64,000 bases of DNA from Hylemonella gracilis str. Niagara R (GTDB lineage Bacteria; Pseudomonadota; Gammaproteobacteria; Burkholderiales; Burkholderiaceae_C), in NCBI RefSeq assembly GCF_000600295.1, contig NZ_JEMG01000001.1, positions 1,305,031-1,369,030 on the forward strand, read 5' to 3'. Shown here one piece after another: positions 8,937 through 19,217 of the stretch (positions within the stretch are counted from its first letter, which is position 1; each line of letters begins with the position of its first letter). Below the pieces are notes generated by a model. The model saw only the letters and a program-made list of their open reading frames with translations, ran no database searches and was not told where the DNA came from. Both the position numbers and the translations under genes were made by a program.

Positions 8937-10265
8937 TCAGGCTCCGCTGGCCGTCTGTGTTTCGGGCGGAAGTTCCCAGCCGATGTCGCCCAGGGCCCGC
9001 TCCAGCGCGCTGCGGCTGGGTTGGTCCAGGAAGACGCAACGCTTGCCGGTGCGCTTGCAGTGATCCTTCACGCGCCAGTAGGCGTTGTGGCTGATGCAGC
9101 CGCTCTGGCAAATCACCAGGTCGGCCGCGGCCAGGGTGGCGTCCAACAGGCTGGCGTTGTCTTCCGCGCCGCCGTCGTGGTGCAAGAAACGCGCGCCACG
9201 GTGCTCAATCAGTTCGCGGTAGACCGGAACGCTGGCCTGGCGGCCGCCCACGCAGAGCACGGCGCAGCCTTGCAGAGGAATGGGAGGCAGGTCGGTGGTG
9301 TCCGAGGTGGTCGCTGCCCTGGGCGTGAGCTCCGCGCTTTCTTGCAGTGCCCGGTTCGCCCGGTTCGCCCGGTTCGCCCGGTCCGCGCGCTCGCGTTCCT
9401 GCTCGCGCAGTTCCCGGGCTTCGCGCAGCTCCTGCCGGGCTTGCCGCAGTTCTTCCTGCAGGGCCCGGTTGCGTTGTGCCAGTGCCTGCCGTTCCGGCAG
9501 ATGGGGTGAGGCGGCGCGCAGGGCTTCATGTTCTTCCTGCAACTGCTGCAGACGGGTCTGGGCTTGGATCAGCTCGGCGCGCAGGCGCAAGGCGGCGGCC
9601 TGTTGCGCTTCCAGTTGCGCGCCGTAGTGACGCGCCTGCTGCTGGCTGCGTTGCTGCGCGCCCGCCAGCTCGCGCGCCAGGATGGCGTTTTCGTCCTGCA
9701 GGGCTTCCAACCGGCTCAGGTCGGCGCGGCTGGCGGTGCCCACCTGGTGCTGCAGCATGTGCACTTCGCCCAGGATGCGCTGTTCCAGCAGGTAGTCGCA
9801 ACGCGGGTGCGTCAGGGCAGCCCAGAGCGCGCTGGCCAGGTCGGCGCGTCCTTCGTGGGCGCGGTCGCGGCAGTCGTCCCACCAGCGGGCCAGGGCTTCG
9901 GTGGATTTGAGGGGCTGCGCGGCCTTGATCACCAAGGCATACCGCTGGTCCAGGTCTTTTTGCACGGCCTCGGCCAGAGGGGAGCGGCGCCGGCATTCGG
10001 TGACGGCCATGCAGTGGACTTCGTAGTCGCTGTGGGCCGGCACCGTGCCCAGCGACTTGGCGGTCAGGCGGCGAAGCAGGGGCAGAGGCAAGCAGACGCC
10101 GATGATGGGGCAGAAGGCGTGGCCTTCGAGTTCCCAAAGTCGACGCCGCCGCGAACCCGAGGGTGTGCCCAGGGCAGGCGAGGTCGTGGTCAAGGGTGCG
10201 CCGAGGGCGGCGGTGCTGGGTTGGGGCAGTGCCACGATGGGCGCCGAGGGACGGATGTCACACAT
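8937..10265 (-). CDS. DUF2325 coiled-coil protein, Fur-linked
   Basis: 442 aa of unknown function. Residues 1-100 hold a basic patch and cysteines (HAFCPIIGVC, EVHCMAV). Residues 185-315 are a long Glu/Gln/Arg-rich coiled coil containing a perfect RAN tripeptide repeat. Residues 334-420 form a DUF2325 domain with GGR, LHHDGG, CQSGCISHNAYW and KRCVFLDQPS motifs. A good GAGGAA ribosome-binding site precedes the ATG. It follows the 111-aa gene after 13 bases, so both probably lie behind the Fur-type operator at 10643. An iron-linked role is inferred from that operator only. Confidence 0.85.
   Translation of the reverse strand: MCDIRPSAPIVALPQPSTAALGAPLTTTSPALGTPSGSRRRRLWELEGHAFCPIIGVCLPLPLLRRLTAKSLGTVPAHSDYEVHCMAVTECRRRSPLAEAVQKDLDQRYALVIKAAQPLKSTEALARWWDDCRDRAHEGRADLASALWAALTHPRCDYLLEQRILGEVHMLQHQVGTASRADLSRLEALQDENAILARELAGAQQRSQQQARHYGAQLEAQQAAALRLRAELIQAQTRLQQLQEEHEALRAASPHLPERQALAQRNRALQEELRQARQELREARELREQERERADRANRANRANRALQESAELTPRAATTSDTTDLPPIPLQGCAVLCVGGRQASVPVYRELIEHRGARFLHHDGGAEDNASLLDATLAAADLVICQSGCISHNAYWRVKDHCKRTGKRCVFLDQPSRSALERALGDIGWELPPETQTASGA
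9352..9387. repeat. 9-bp tandem repeat inside the DUF2325 gene
   Basis: Three exact copies of CGGTTCGCC plus one degenerate copy, in frame. On the coding (minus) strand they add Arg-Ala-Asn steps to the coiled coil, so copy-number change would lengthen or shorten the helix without shifting the frame. Confidence 0.9.
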
Positions 10266-10278
10266 GCTGGGGTTCCTC

Positions 10279-10614
10279 TCAGTGCATCAACGTGCTGGTG
10301 GACAGCAGGCCCATTGGGTCAGCCAGTGCCGGGTCCGGCGGCGTGACGACCGAGGCGTCGCTGCTGGCGTCACTGGCCAGGATCCAGCGCTCGTGCGCCA
10401 TGGCCATCACGTGGCGCAGGCCCGGGCTGGCGTGTGGGTGGTGCTTGAGCAGGTAGAGGTTGGCGACGATCTTGCGCGCCATGGCCGTGCGCTGCTGGCG
10501 TGGCGAGGTCGGTCCGCTGTCGAGGGGCGCGGCCCAACAGCTAATCAGGGCCACCGTGCCGGCCACCAGGGCTTCAAGACAAGGCGGGGTCAGGTCATCG
10601 GTGGCACAGGACAT
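10279..10614 (-). CDS. small unknown protein, first gene of the Fur-linked operon
   Basis: 111 aa, no family recognised. It begins MSCATDDLTPPCLEAL, has a short hydrophobic stretch (VAGTVALISCWAA), a central basic helix (QQRTAMARKIVANLYLLKHH) and ends in a proline-rich tail. There is no signal peptide. A CTGGAGA ribosome-binding site precedes the ATG. The Fur-like palindrome lies 29 bases upstream, and the DUF2325 gene starts 13 bases after its stop. Codon use matches its neighbours. A real gene is likely from position and ribosome-binding site, but function is unknown. Confidence 0.7.
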   Translation of the reverse strand: MSCATDDLTPPCLEALVAGTVALISCWAAPLDSGPTSPRQQRTAMARKIVANLYLLKHHPHASPGLRHVMAMAHERWILASDASSDASVVTPPDPALADPMGLLSTSTLMH

Positions 10615-10642
10615 GAAGGTCTCCAGAAGTTGAAGTCATTGT

Positions 10643-10661
10643 ATTGAGAATTATTCTCAAT
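10643..10661 (-). promoter_or_regulatory. Fur box operator
   Basis: Perfect 9-1-9 palindrome ATTGAGAATTATTCTCAAT, matching the known Fur consensus style (GAGAAT-n-ATTCTC). It lies 29 bases upstream of the 111-aa gene; a TACAAT -10-like element on the minus strand directly follows it, so bound Fur would cover the promoter spacer. No plus-strand gene starts nearby. Confidence 0.85.
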
Positions 10662-10718
10662 CATAAGAATGACCCTGAACCTGGAGAGGAATCGTGTGGT
10701 AAGTTCCAAAAACACAAA

Positions 10719-10748
10719 GGCCCGCGCACCGGAACGGTGGGCGGGCCC
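10719..10748 (-). terminator. rho-independent terminator after rpmG
   Basis: Read on the minus strand, GGGCCCGCC pairs with a downstream GGCGGGCC-type arm through an inner CACCG/CGGTG stem, followed by a T-rich tract (CCTTTGTGTTTTT). It sits about 20 bases after the rpmG stop. Confidence 0.85.
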
Positions 10749-10768
10749 AGAGAGAAACCGGGGCTGAA

Positions 10769-10939
10769 TTACTTCAGCTTGATTTCCTTGTATTCCACAT
10801 GCTTGCGAGCCTTGGGGTCGAACTTCATGATCGACATCTTCTCGGGCATGGTCTTCTTGTTCTTGCTGGTCGTGTAGAAGTGACCGGTGCCGGCCGTGGA
10901 TTCCAGCTTGATCTTTTCGCGTCCGCCTTTGGTGGCCAT
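10769..10939 (-). CDS. rpmG: 50S ribosomal protein L33
   Basis: 56 aa, translated [17 protein letters not shown]... and ending YKEIKLK. It contains the L33 core [11 protein letters not shown] and the [10 protein letters not shown] segment. The zinc-binding CxxC pairs of some L33 forms are absent, so this is the zinc-independent (C-minus) type. It follows rpmB by 15 bases on the same strand, the usual rpmB-rpmG operon of the 50S subunit, and is followed by a strong terminator. Confidence 0.96.
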   Translation of the reverse strand: MATKGGREKIKLESTAGTGHFYTTSKNKKTMPEKMSIMKFDPKARKHVEYKEIKLK

Positions 10940-10954
10940 GGTGCTTCTCCTTGA

Positions 10955-11188
10955 TTAGGCTTGGCCGCGCGCACGCAGGTCGGCGAGCACGGAGTCGATG
11001 CCGTTCTTGTCAATCAGTCGCAGGGCGGCGCTGGAAACGCGCAGACGCACCCAACGGTTTTCGCTCTCGACCCAGAAACGGCGGTATTGCAGGTTCGGCA
11101 GGAACCGGCGCTTGGTTTTGTTGTTGGCGTGGGAAATGTTGTTCCCGACCATGGGCTTCTTGCCCGTGACTTCGCAGACGCGTGCCAT
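10955..11188 (-). CDS. rpmB: 50S ribosomal protein L28
   Basis: 77 aa, the standard length. It begins [20 protein letters not shown] and contains the L28 signature [15 protein letters not shown] and the [13 protein letters not shown] segment. It is a large-subunit ribosomal protein, first gene of the rpmB-rpmG unit. A perfect TATAAT lies about 146 bases upstream on the minus strand (11334-11339), giving a long leader in which I see no riboswitch. Confidence 0.97.
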   Translation of the reverse strand: MARVCEVTGKKPMVGNNISHANNKTKRRFLPNLQYRRFWVESENRWVRLRVSSAALRLIDKNGIDSVLADLRARGQA

Positions 11189-11333
11189 GTGGACTTTTCA
11201 CTTTCTTCAAAACGGCGGTTGCTGGCCCGAAACCGGTTGACCCGATCTCAATCGCAAGCGCCTCACCTCGCCAAGTAGGGTGGCGGTGGCCCCATAGCTG
11301 CCAAAACTGCCTGCAGTTCCAGCAAAGCCGGCG

Positions 11334-11339
11334 ATTATA
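11334..11339 (-). promoter_or_regulatory. candidate -10 element for rpmB-rpmG
   Basis: Perfect TATAAT on the minus strand. The region 17 bases further upstream (11357-11362, CCCCAG on the minus strand) is a poor -35, so confidence rests on the -10 alone and on the absence of a better site before rpmB. Confidence 0.45.
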
Positions 11340-11409
11340 GCCAATTTGGCGGATGGCTGGGGCATGCGCTGGATGGGTTGAGCAGGGCGCGGGGAGACGG
11401 CCGTTGCGG

Positions 11410-11648
11410 GCACCCGGCGCGGCGGGCTTGGGGACCCTCCTCATGAGATTTGCTGCGCAAATCAGAAATCGTCGGGATCCCCAAGCCCACCGCACCGGGT
11501 GCCAGCCAGAGGGTGGGCGCGGTTCAGAAGTGCGACGGCAAAAGTCGTGCGGGCTCAAGCGTATCGGGGGCGGGGCGGGTCGCGCCGCCGATTTTGATTT
11601 GCGCAGCAAATCTCATGAGGCGGACGGCCCGCCCCGCCCCCGATACGC
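11410..11648. repeat. two tandem palindromes with a shared inverted 25-bp core
   Basis: It lies in the 493-base gap between trxB and rpmB. Palindrome 3 has 28-bp arms 11410-11437 / 11475-11502 with three mismatches. Palindrome 4 has perfect 21-bp arms 11559-11579 / 11628-11648. The two have unrelated arms but share a 25-bp core, at 11440-11464 and perfectly inverted at 11595-11619, containing TTTGCTGCGCAAAT. No reading frame here looks real. The second palindrome begins 34 bases after the trxB stop on the minus strand and could terminate trxB transcription. The remaining part of the gap (11189-11409) holds only the candidate rpmB -10. Confidence 0.9.
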
Positions 11649-11681
11649 GTCGTGAAGCGCCAAGATTGGGCGGAGTACCGC

Positions 11682-12722
<1,041 letters not shown>

Positions 12723-12860
12723 TCAGCCCGGTGCATGGACTTCGTGTCGTGATGCAACAGACCTGTCATTGTAAGAATCCTTGCAAGACATCGCTGTCTG
12801 TCAGTCTATGCTCGCGGGACGCGCCAGGCTGGCGAGTGAGCAGAAAAACGAGTAGTACCC

Positions 12861-13541
12861 ATGTCGATGTTGAGCAATCTGGATCTGTTGCGCAGGGTGT
12901 CGTTGTTTTCCCTGTTGAGCGAAGCACAATTGCAGGCCTTGGCGGACTCCGTGTCCAAGCGGCGCTACAAGCGTGGCGACCGGGTCGTCGTCCAGGGCCA
13001 GAAGACCGGCGCCTTGTTCGTGATTCTTTCGGGTCGGGCGCGGGTGTTGATGAGCAGTGGCAGCCGGCGCCGCGAGGTGATTCTGGCTTCGTTGCAGACG
13101 GGCGACTATTTCGGCGAGATGAGCCTGATCGACGGCGAGGCCCACTCGGCCTCGGTCGACGCGGAGTCCGAACTCGACGTGCTGGCGCTGGAGCAGGCGG
13201 CCTTCATCCAATTGCTGGGCGAGAGCGCGGCCATGGCGCACGGCATCATGCGCGGACTGGTGCGGCGTCTGCGTCAGGCCGACCGCAAAATCGGCACGCT
13301 GGCCTTGATGAGCGTCTACGGTCGCGTGGCCAACGTGCTGCTGGACATGGCCAAGGCCGCGCCGGCGGGCGACATGATCATCCGCGTGCGCTTCTCGCGC
13401 CAGGATCTGGCCCAGATGGTGGGAGCTTCGCGCGAGATGGTGAGTCGCGTGATGAAGGATTTCGAGGAGCAGGGGTTCGTGATCCCGCTCGAAGGGGGCG
13501 CGCTCTACGTGAAGGAGCGCCGCACCACCCCGCGTCATTGA
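12861..13541 (+). CDS. Crp/Fnr family transcriptional regulator
   Basis: 226 aa. An N-terminal cyclic-nucleotide-binding domain (about 15-130) is followed by a dimerisation helix and a C-terminal winged helix (about 165-215) with recognition-helix residues [17 protein letters not shown]. It contains no cysteine, so it is not an Fnr-type iron-sulfur sensor. In the phosphate-binding cassette [16 protein letters not shown], the Arg that contacts cAMP phosphate in Crp is His, so ordinary cAMP binding is doubtful. A GGCCGG/CCGGCC terminator follows 23 bases after the stop. It lies between trxB and ftsK. Target genes unknown. Confidence 0.88.
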   Translation: MSMLSNLDLLRRVSLFSLLSEAQLQALADSVSKRRYKRGDRVVVQGQKTGALFVILSGRARVLMSSGSRRREVILASLQTGDYFGEMSLIDGEAHSASVDAESELDVLALEQAAFIQLLGESAAMAHGIMRGLVRRLRQADRKIGTLALMSVYGRVANVLLDMAKAAPAGDMIIRVRFSRQDLAQMVGASREMVSRVMKDFEEQGFVIPLEGGALYVKERRTTPRH

Positions 13542-13564
13542 GCCTGGTGCTGGGGCGCGGTCCG

Positions 13565-13592
13565 GGCCGGTTTGCCGGCCGTTTGTTTTTTT
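13565..13592 (+). terminator. hairpin plus T-tract ending 8 bases before ftsK
   Basis: GGCCGG (13565-13570), loop TTTG, CCGGCC (13575-13580), then GTTTGTTTTTTT. A textbook intrinsic terminator for the Crp-like gene, but it ends just before the ftsK ATG at 13600. Confidence 0.85.
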
Positions 13593-13599
13593 CGTTTGC

Positions 13600-16095
13600 A
13601 TGACTGATCGATCCGACACGCTGAGTCCCGGCCCCACGGCTCTGGGCGCCTTGCGCAGCCGCTACGCGGGCGAGCTGCTGCTGTTCCTCGGCCTGGTACT
13701 GCTGGTGTATTGGGGCCTGGCGCTGGGCACGCACAGCCTGAGCGACCCCGCCTGGTCCACCTCGGGCAGCGGTGTGGGATCGGTGCGCAACCAAGGTGGC
13801 CTGCTGGGGGCCTGGGTGGCGGATGCCAGTTATTACCTGTTCGGCTTTTCGGTCTGGTGGTGCTGGGCGGCTGCGGTGCGCAGCTGGTTCTCGGCCCTGG
13901 CGCGGGCCTTGCGCTCCCCCCGACTGGAGGCCAGGCGAGCCGATGGCTGGGACGAGGAGGTCACCGATGCCGAGGGTCAGGCGCCCACAGGCTGGGCTCG
14001 TCGCGCCACCCAGTTCATCGCCGGACGCTGGGGCTTCTGGAGCGGGTTGACCTTGCTGATGCTGGCCAGCAGCTCTTTGGAGTGGTCGCGCTTTTACAGC
14101 CACGAATCCCTGCTGCCTGGTCACGCGGGCGGGGTGCTCGGTTACTGGATGGGGCCGCTGGCCATCCATTGGCTCGGTCCGACAGGCTCGGCCCTGCTGG
14201 CCATTGGCCTTTGGGTGCTGGCCGTCGCCTGGGTCTTCCGTTTTTCTTGGGGCGAGGTGGCCGAACGGCTCGGCGCCCTCGTGCAGATGCTGGTGGATGC
14301 GCGGCGCGCCTGGCGCGAGCGCGCGCAGGATCGTGCCTTGGGCGCCCAGGCCGCACGTGAACGCGAACGCGAAGAAGCGGCCCGCGCCTCGGCCGCGCGG
14401 TTCGCGCAGGCGCCGCAGGCCCTGAGCGATGAAGACGAGGGGGTGGACCCGGTGGCGCCCGTTCCGCTCGCCGTGTCCACCGTGCCACAAGCCACGCGGT
14501 CGGCCGTGGCACGTGCCGAGCCCATGCTGGATCCCGTGGTCTCGCCCGTCAAACCCAGTGCACGGGTGGTCAAGGAACGGCAGAAGAACCTGTTCGCGGA
14601 CATGCCGGACACCAAGCTGCCTCAGGTCGATCTGCTCGACAGCGCGCAGGGCCGACAGGAAACCGTCTCGCCCGAGACGCTGGAGATGACCAGCCGCCTG
14701 ATCGAGAAGAAGCTCGGTGACTTCGGCGTGCAGGTGCGCGTGGTGACGGCCCAGCCCGGCCCGGTGATCACGCGCTACGAGATTGATCCCGCCACGGGCG
14801 TCAAGGGCTCGCAGATCGTCAACCTGGCCAAGGACCTGGCGCGCTCGCTCTCCCTGGTGTCCATCCGCGTGATCGAGACCATCCCCGGCAAGAACTACAT
14901 GGCGCTGGAACTGCCCAACGCCAAGCGCCAGAGCATCCGCCTGTCCGAAATCCTGGGTTCCCAGGTCTACAACGAAGCCAAGAGTCTGCTGACCATCGGC
15001 CTGGGCAAGGACATCGTGGGTTTGCCCGTGGTGGCCGATCTGGCCAAGATGCCCCACGTGCTGGTGGCCGGCACCACGGGTTCTGGCAAGTCCGTGGGCA
15101 TCAACGCAATGATCCTGAGTCTGCTCTACAAGGCCGAGGCCAAGGACGTGCGCTTGTTGATGATCGACCCCAAGATGCTGGAAATGAGCGTCTACGAGGG
15201 CATTCCGCACCTGATCGCCCCGGTGGTGACGGACATGCGGCAGGCCGCGCACGGCCTGAACTGGTGCGTGGTCGAGATGGAAAAACGCTACCGCCTGATG
15301 AGCAAGCTGGGCGTGCGCAATCTGGCGGGCTACAACGCCAAGATCGACGAAGCGGCCGCGAAAGAGGCCTTCATCTACAACCCCTTCAGTCTCACGCCCG
15401 AGAGCCCAGAGCCTCTGAAGCGCTTGCCGCACATCGTGGTGGTCATCGACGAACTGGCCGATCTGATGATGGTGGTGGGCAAGAAGATCGAGGAACTGAT
15501 CGCCCGCCTGGCGCAGAAGGCGCGCGCGGCGGGCATCCACCTGATCCTCGCCACCCAGCGCCCGAGCGTGGACGTGATCACGGGTCTGATCAAGGCCAAC
15601 ATCCCGACGCGCATCGCCTTCCAGGTCAGCAGCAAGATCGACAGCCGCACCATCCTCGACCAGATGGGCGCTGAAGCGCTGCTGGGCATGGGCGACATGC
15701 TCTACATGCCCAGTGGCACTGGTTTGCCGATCCGCGTGCACGGCGCGTTCGTCAGCGACGAAGAAGTGCACCGTGTGGTGAGTTACCTCAAGACCCAGGG
15801 CGAGCCGGACTACATCGAGGGCGTGCTCGAAGGTGGCACGGTCGAGGGCGAGGACGGCGGTCTGGGCCTTGGGGGCGAGGGTGGCCCCAGCGGCGAGAAA
15901 GACCCGATGTACGACCAGGCCGTGGAGATCGTGCTCAAGAACCGCAAGGCCAGCATCTCCCTGGTGCAGCGCCACCTGAAGATTGGCTACAACCGCGCGG
16001 CGCGCCTGGTCGAGGACATGGAAAACGCTGGCCTGGTCAGTCCCATGAACACCAACGGTCAGCGCGACATCCTGGTGCCCGCGCGCTCGGAGTGA
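13600..16095 (+). CDS. ftsK: DNA translocase FtsK
   Basis: 831 aa septal DNA pump for chromosome dimer resolution. About four membrane segments occupy residues 22-215, then a short charged linker (220-360). The motor carries Walker A GTTGSGKS (about 491-498), Walker [13 protein letters not shown] (about 610) and the [24 protein letters not shown] signature in two parts. A C-terminal gamma winged helix (from about 770, [20 protein letters not shown]) recognises KOPS. The linker is much shorter than in E. coli, normal for beta-proteobacteria. There is no clear ribosome-binding site before the ATG, which directly follows a terminator. lolA follows at once. Confidence 0.96.
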   Translation: MTDRSDTLSPGPTALGALRSRYAGELLLFLGLVLLVYWGLALGTHSLSDPAWSTSGSGVGSVRNQGGLLGAWVADASYYLFGFSVWWCWAAAVRSWFSALARALRSPRLEARRADGWDEEVTDAEGQAPTGWARRATQFIAGRWGFWSGLTLLMLASSSLEWSRFYSHESLLPGHAGGVLGYWMGPLAIHWLGPTGSALLAIGLWVLAVAWVFRFSWGEVAERLGALVQMLVDARRAWRERAQDRALGAQAAREREREEAARASAARFAQAPQALSDEDEGVDPVAPVPLAVSTVPQATRSAVARAEPMLDPVVSPVKPSARVVKERQKNLFADMPDTKLPQVDLLDSAQGRQETVSPETLEMTSRLIEKKLGDFGVQVRVVTAQPGPVITRYEIDPATGVKGSQIVNLAKDLARSLSLVSIRVIETIPGKNYMALELPNAKRQSIRLSEILGSQVYNEAKSLLTIGLGKDIVGLPVVADLAKMPHVLVAGTTGSGKSVGINAMILSLLYKAEAKDVRLLMIDPKMLEMSVYEGIPHLIAPVVTDMRQAAHGLNWCVVEMEKRYRLMSKLGVRNLAGYNAKIDEAAAKEAFIYNPFSLTPESPEPLKRLPHIVVVIDELADLMMVVGKKIEELIARLAQKARAAGIHLILATQRPSVDVITGLIKANIPTRIAFQVSSKIDSRTILDQMGAEALLGMGDMLYMPSGTGLPIRVHGAFVSDEEVHRVVSYLKTQGEPDYIEGVLEGGTVEGEDGGLGLGGEGGPSGEKDPMYDQAVEIVLKNRKASISLVQRHLKIGYNRAARLVEDMENAGLVSPMNTNGQRDILVPARSE

Positions 16096-16097
16096 CG

Positions 16098-16877
16098 ATG
16101 AACCCATCTTTTGTTGCCATCAGCATGCAGCGACATTTCTTTTTCTCTGCCGCGCATGGAGCGCTCGCCCGCTGCACCGGTGCATGCGCTCGGGCCGGTG
16201 CCTTGGTCTTGATGGGTTTGCTGCTGCAGATGTTCGCATCTGGCGCGGCCCAAGCGCAGGACAGCAAACCCCAAGACGGATTGAGCGCCCTCTCCGTGTT
16301 TTTGCAGAGCACGCGCAGTGGCCGCGCCGATTTCACCCAGGTCGTGACCTTGCCGCCGCGCGCCAGCGACAGCGGCACCCGCGTGGCGCGCACGCGCAGT
16401 TCCAGCGGCAGTTTTGCTTTCCAGCGACCGGGGCGTTTCCGTTTCGTCTACGCCGCGCCCCTGCCGCAGACCATCGTGGCCGACGGCAAGACGCTGTGGC
16501 TGTACGACGAGGATCTGAACCAGGTCACCGTGCGCGCTCAGGCGGGTGCCCTGGACGATACGCCCGCAGCCCTGATCGCGGGCGCTGCGGACCTGAACAC
16601 CTTGCAGAAGAGCTACGAGTTGGCGAACGATGGCGCGCAAGATGGCCTGCTCTGGGTACGGGCCACGCCCAAGGCGCGCGACGGGCAGACCCAGCAACTG
16701 CGCGTCGGCCTGCGTGCCGTCACGCCCAACCAGGTCGAGCTGGGCGCCTTTGAAATCCTGGACAGCTTCGGGCAGCGCTCTCTGCTGACCTTCAGCCGCA
16801 TGCAGGTCAATGTGAGCCTGTCGGCCGACACCTTCCGCTTCACGCCACCGGCGGGCGCGGACGTCATCCGCCCCTGA
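16098..16877 (+). CDS. lolA: outer-membrane lipoprotein carrier protein LolA
   Basis: About 259 aa periplasmic chaperone that ferries lipoproteins from LolCDE to LolB. The N-terminus has a long signal peptide with a hydrophobic stretch (GALVLMGLLLQMFASGAAQAQ) and likely cleavage after AQA. The mature part shows the LolA pattern: SGRADFTQVV, RPGRFRFVYAAPLPQTIVADGKTLWLYDEDLNQV in two parts, and PNQVELGAFEI. The ATG at 16098 is 2 bases after the ftsK stop; a GTG at 16092 overlapping it and an ATG at 16125 are alternatives. Translational coupling with ftsK is likely. Confidence 0.93.
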   Translation: MNPSFVAISMQRHFFFSAAHGALARCTGACARAGALVLMGLLLQMFASGAAQAQDSKPQDGLSALSVFLQSTRSGRADFTQVVTLPPRASDSGTRVARTRSSSGSFAFQRPGRFRFVYAAPLPQTIVADGKTLWLYDEDLNQVTVRAQAGALDDTPAALIAGAADLNTLQKSYELANDGAQDGLLWVRATPKARDGQTQQLRVGLRAVTPNQVELGAFEILDSFGQRSLLTFSRMQVNVSLSADTFRFTPPAGADVIRP

Positions 16878-16934
16878 GCAGCTGTGAGCGTCTGTTGAAA
16901 TCCTGAGGTCGCTCCGGCAGGAGTGGCTTGCCGC

Positions 16935-17672
16935 TCAGCGATCGGCCGGGGATTGCGCGGGTGTGCCCAGGCGCTTGCGCACCCGGATGTTGAGCATTTC
17001 CACCACCACTGAGAACGCCATCGCGAAGTAGATGTAGCCCTTGGGCACATGGTTGTCGAAGCCCTCGGCGATCAGCACCACGCCGACGACGACCAGGAAG
17101 GACAGGGCCAGCATCTTGACGGTCGGATGGGCGGACACGAAGTTGCCGATGGCGCTGGCGAAAACCATCATGAGCGCCACGGACACCACCACGGCCGCGA
17201 TCATGATGGCGACCTCGTCCACCATGCCCACGGCGGTGATGATGGAGTCCAGCGAGAACACCAGGTCGATGAGCATGATCTGCAGGATCACCGCGCCGAA
17301 GGTGGTCTTGACGGTGCTCGAGGCCTTGCCTTCGGCGCCTTCCATCGCATGGTGGATTTCACCTGTGCTTTTCCAGATCAGGAACAGGCCGCCGCTGATC
17401 AGGATCAGATCGCGCCCTGAAATCTCCTGGCCCAGCACGGTGAACAGAGGTGCCACGAGGCCGATGATCCAGGACAGCACCAGCAGCAGGCCAATCCGCA
17501 TGAACATGGCCATGAACAGGCCCAGGCGGCGACCGAGCGCGCGTTGCGCGGGTGGCAGCTTGTCCACCAGGATGGAGATGAAGATCACGTTGTCGATGCC
17601 CAGCACCAGCTCCAGCGCGGTCAGCGTGGCGAATGCGATCCAGGCCTGGGGGTCCGTCAAGAGTTCCAGCAT
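16935..17672 (-). CDS. TerC family integral membrane protein
   Basis: 245 aa with seven predicted membrane spans. Family motifs are [14 protein letters not shown] near the N-terminus and [17 protein letters not shown] in the middle; the acidic residues inside these spans are thought to bind a metal ion. TerC/YkoY-type proteins are linked to tellurite resistance or manganese export. The ATG at 17672 follows an AAGGAGA site. It is divergent from argH with 47 bases between starts and convergent with lolA. No manganese riboswitch fits in that short gap. Substrate inferred only from family. Confidence 0.9.
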   Translation of the reverse strand: MLELLTDPQAWIAFATLTALELVLGIDNVIFISILVDKLPPAQRALGRRLGLFMAMFMRIGLLLVLSWIIGLVAPLFTVLGQEISGRDLILISGGLFLIWKSTGEIHHAMEGAEGKASSTVKTTFGAVILQIMLIDLVFSLDSIITAVGMVDEVAIMIAAVVVSVALMMVFASAIGNFVSAHPTVKMLALSFLVVVGVVLIAEGFDNHVPKGYIYFAMAFSVVVEMLNIRVRKRLGTPAQSPADR

Positions 17673-17719
17673 GGTTGTCTCCTTGTATTGGCTGGGGGGT
17701 CGATAGAATCCACGCAATT

Positions 17720-19174
17720 ATGTCCACCCCCAATCAACTCGACAAAAAATCCGAGGCCTGGTCGGCCCTGTTCTCCGAACCCATGAGCGAACTGGTCAAG
17801 CGCTACACGGCCAGCGTGTTCTTCGACCAGCGCCTGTGGCAGGCCGACATCGCGGGCAGTCTGGCCCACGCCGACATGCTGGCGGCGCAGAAAATCATCG
17901 GCGCCGACGACCTGGCCGCGATCCAGAAAGGCATGGCCCAGATCCGCGCCGAGATCGAGGGTGGTCAGTTCGAGTGGCAACTCGATCTGGAGGACGTGCA
18001 CCTCAACATCGAGGCGCGCCTGACGCAATTGGTCGGTGACGCGGGCAAGCGCCTGCACACCGGCCGCAGCCGCAACGACCAAGTCGCGACCGACGTGCGC
18101 CTGTGGCTGCGCGGCGAGATCGACCTCATCACCGGCCTGCTGTCCGACCTGCAGAAAGCCTTGCTGAGCGTCGCGGAGCAGAACGTGGACACCATCCTGC
18201 CGGGCTTCACCCACCTGCAGGTAGCCCAGCCCGTGAGCTTCGCCCACCACCTGCTGGCTTATGTGGAGATGTTCGCGCGTGACGCCGAGCGCATGGCCGA
18301 CGTGAGGAAACGCGTCAACCGCTTGCCCCTGGGCAGCGCGGCCCTGGCCGGCACGACGTACCCGCTGGACCGTGTGCGCGTGGCCAGGACCCTGGGCATG
18401 GTGGACGAGCAAGGCCAGGCCTGCATCTGCCAGAACAGCCTGGATGCGGTCAGCGACCGGGACTTCGCCATCGAATTCAGCGCCGCCGCCTCGCTGGTCA
18501 TGGTGCATGTCAGCCGCCTGAGTGAGGAACTGATTCTGTGGATGAGCCAGAACTTTGGCTTCATCAAAATCGCGGACCGCTTCACCACCGGCAGTTCCAT
18601 CATGCCGCAGAAGAAAAACCCGGACGTGCCGGAACTCGCGCGCGGCAAGACCGGGCGTGTGGTCGGTCATCTGATGGGATTGATCACACTCATGAAGGGC
18701 CAGCCTCTGGCCTACAACAAGGACAACCAGGAAGACAAGGAGCCGCTGTTCGACACCGTGGACACCTTGAAGGACACGCTGCGCATCTTCAGCGAGATGG
18801 TCGGTGGCCAGGTCAACCCCGCCACGGGCAAGCTCGAAGGTGGTATCACGGTCAACGCGCCCGCCATGGAACAGGCCGCGCTCAAAGGCTACGCGACCGC
18901 GACCGACCTGGCCGACTACCTGGTCAAGAAAGGCCTGCCCTTCCGTGACGCGCATGAAACCGTGGCCCACGCCGTCAAAGCCGCTGTCAGCCACAGCTGC
19001 GATCTGTCCGAACTGCCCTTGACGGTGCTGCAGCAATTCAACAAGAGCATTGACAAAGACGTGTACGAGGTGCTGAGCCTGCGCGGCTCGCTCAACGCAC
19101 GCAACACCGTGGGCGGCACCGCGCCAGCCCAGGTGCGCCAGCAGATCGCGCGTCACCGCGCGCGCCTGGGCTAA
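17720..19174 (+). CDS. argH: argininosuccinate lyase
   Basis: 484 aa enzyme that splits argininosuccinate into arginine and fumarate, the last step of arginine synthesis. The superfamily signature [15 protein letters not shown] is intact, including the catalytic Ser, and the substrate-binding [13 protein letters not shown] segment and [15 protein letters not shown] region are present. The ATG at 17720 starts the expected N-terminus ([18 protein letters not shown]). The frame extends upstream into the terC promoter, without support. Confidence 0.97.
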   Translation: MSTPNQLDKKSEAWSALFSEPMSELVKRYTASVFFDQRLWQADIAGSLAHADMLAAQKIIGADDLAAIQKGMAQIRAEIEGGQFEWQLDLEDVHLNIEARLTQLVGDAGKRLHTGRSRNDQVATDVRLWLRGEIDLITGLLSDLQKALLSVAEQNVDTILPGFTHLQVAQPVSFAHHLLAYVEMFARDAERMADVRKRVNRLPLGSAALAGTTYPLDRVRVARTLGMVDEQGQACICQNSLDAVSDRDFAIEFSAAASLVMVHVSRLSEELILWMSQNFGFIKIADRFTTGSSIMPQKKNPDVPELARGKTGRVVGHLMGLITLMKGQPLAYNKDNQEDKEPLFDTVDTLKDTLRIFSEMVGGQVNPATGKLEGGITVNAPAMEQAALKGYATATDLADYLVKKGLPFRDAHETVAHAVKAAVSHSCDLSELPLTVLQQFNKSIDKDVYEVLSLRGSLNARNTVGGTAPAQVRQQIARHRARLG

Positions 19175-19217
19175 GGCGATCCGCTAGGCGCAGCCTGAAC
19201 CCGACATCGGAGGAACC

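Noticed and set aside
13378..16107. Open frame of 909 codons on the minus strand opposite ftsK
   Set aside because: It is antisense to the whole FtsK coding sequence, its composition is His/Ala/Gly-rich, and no motif or ribosome-binding site supports it.
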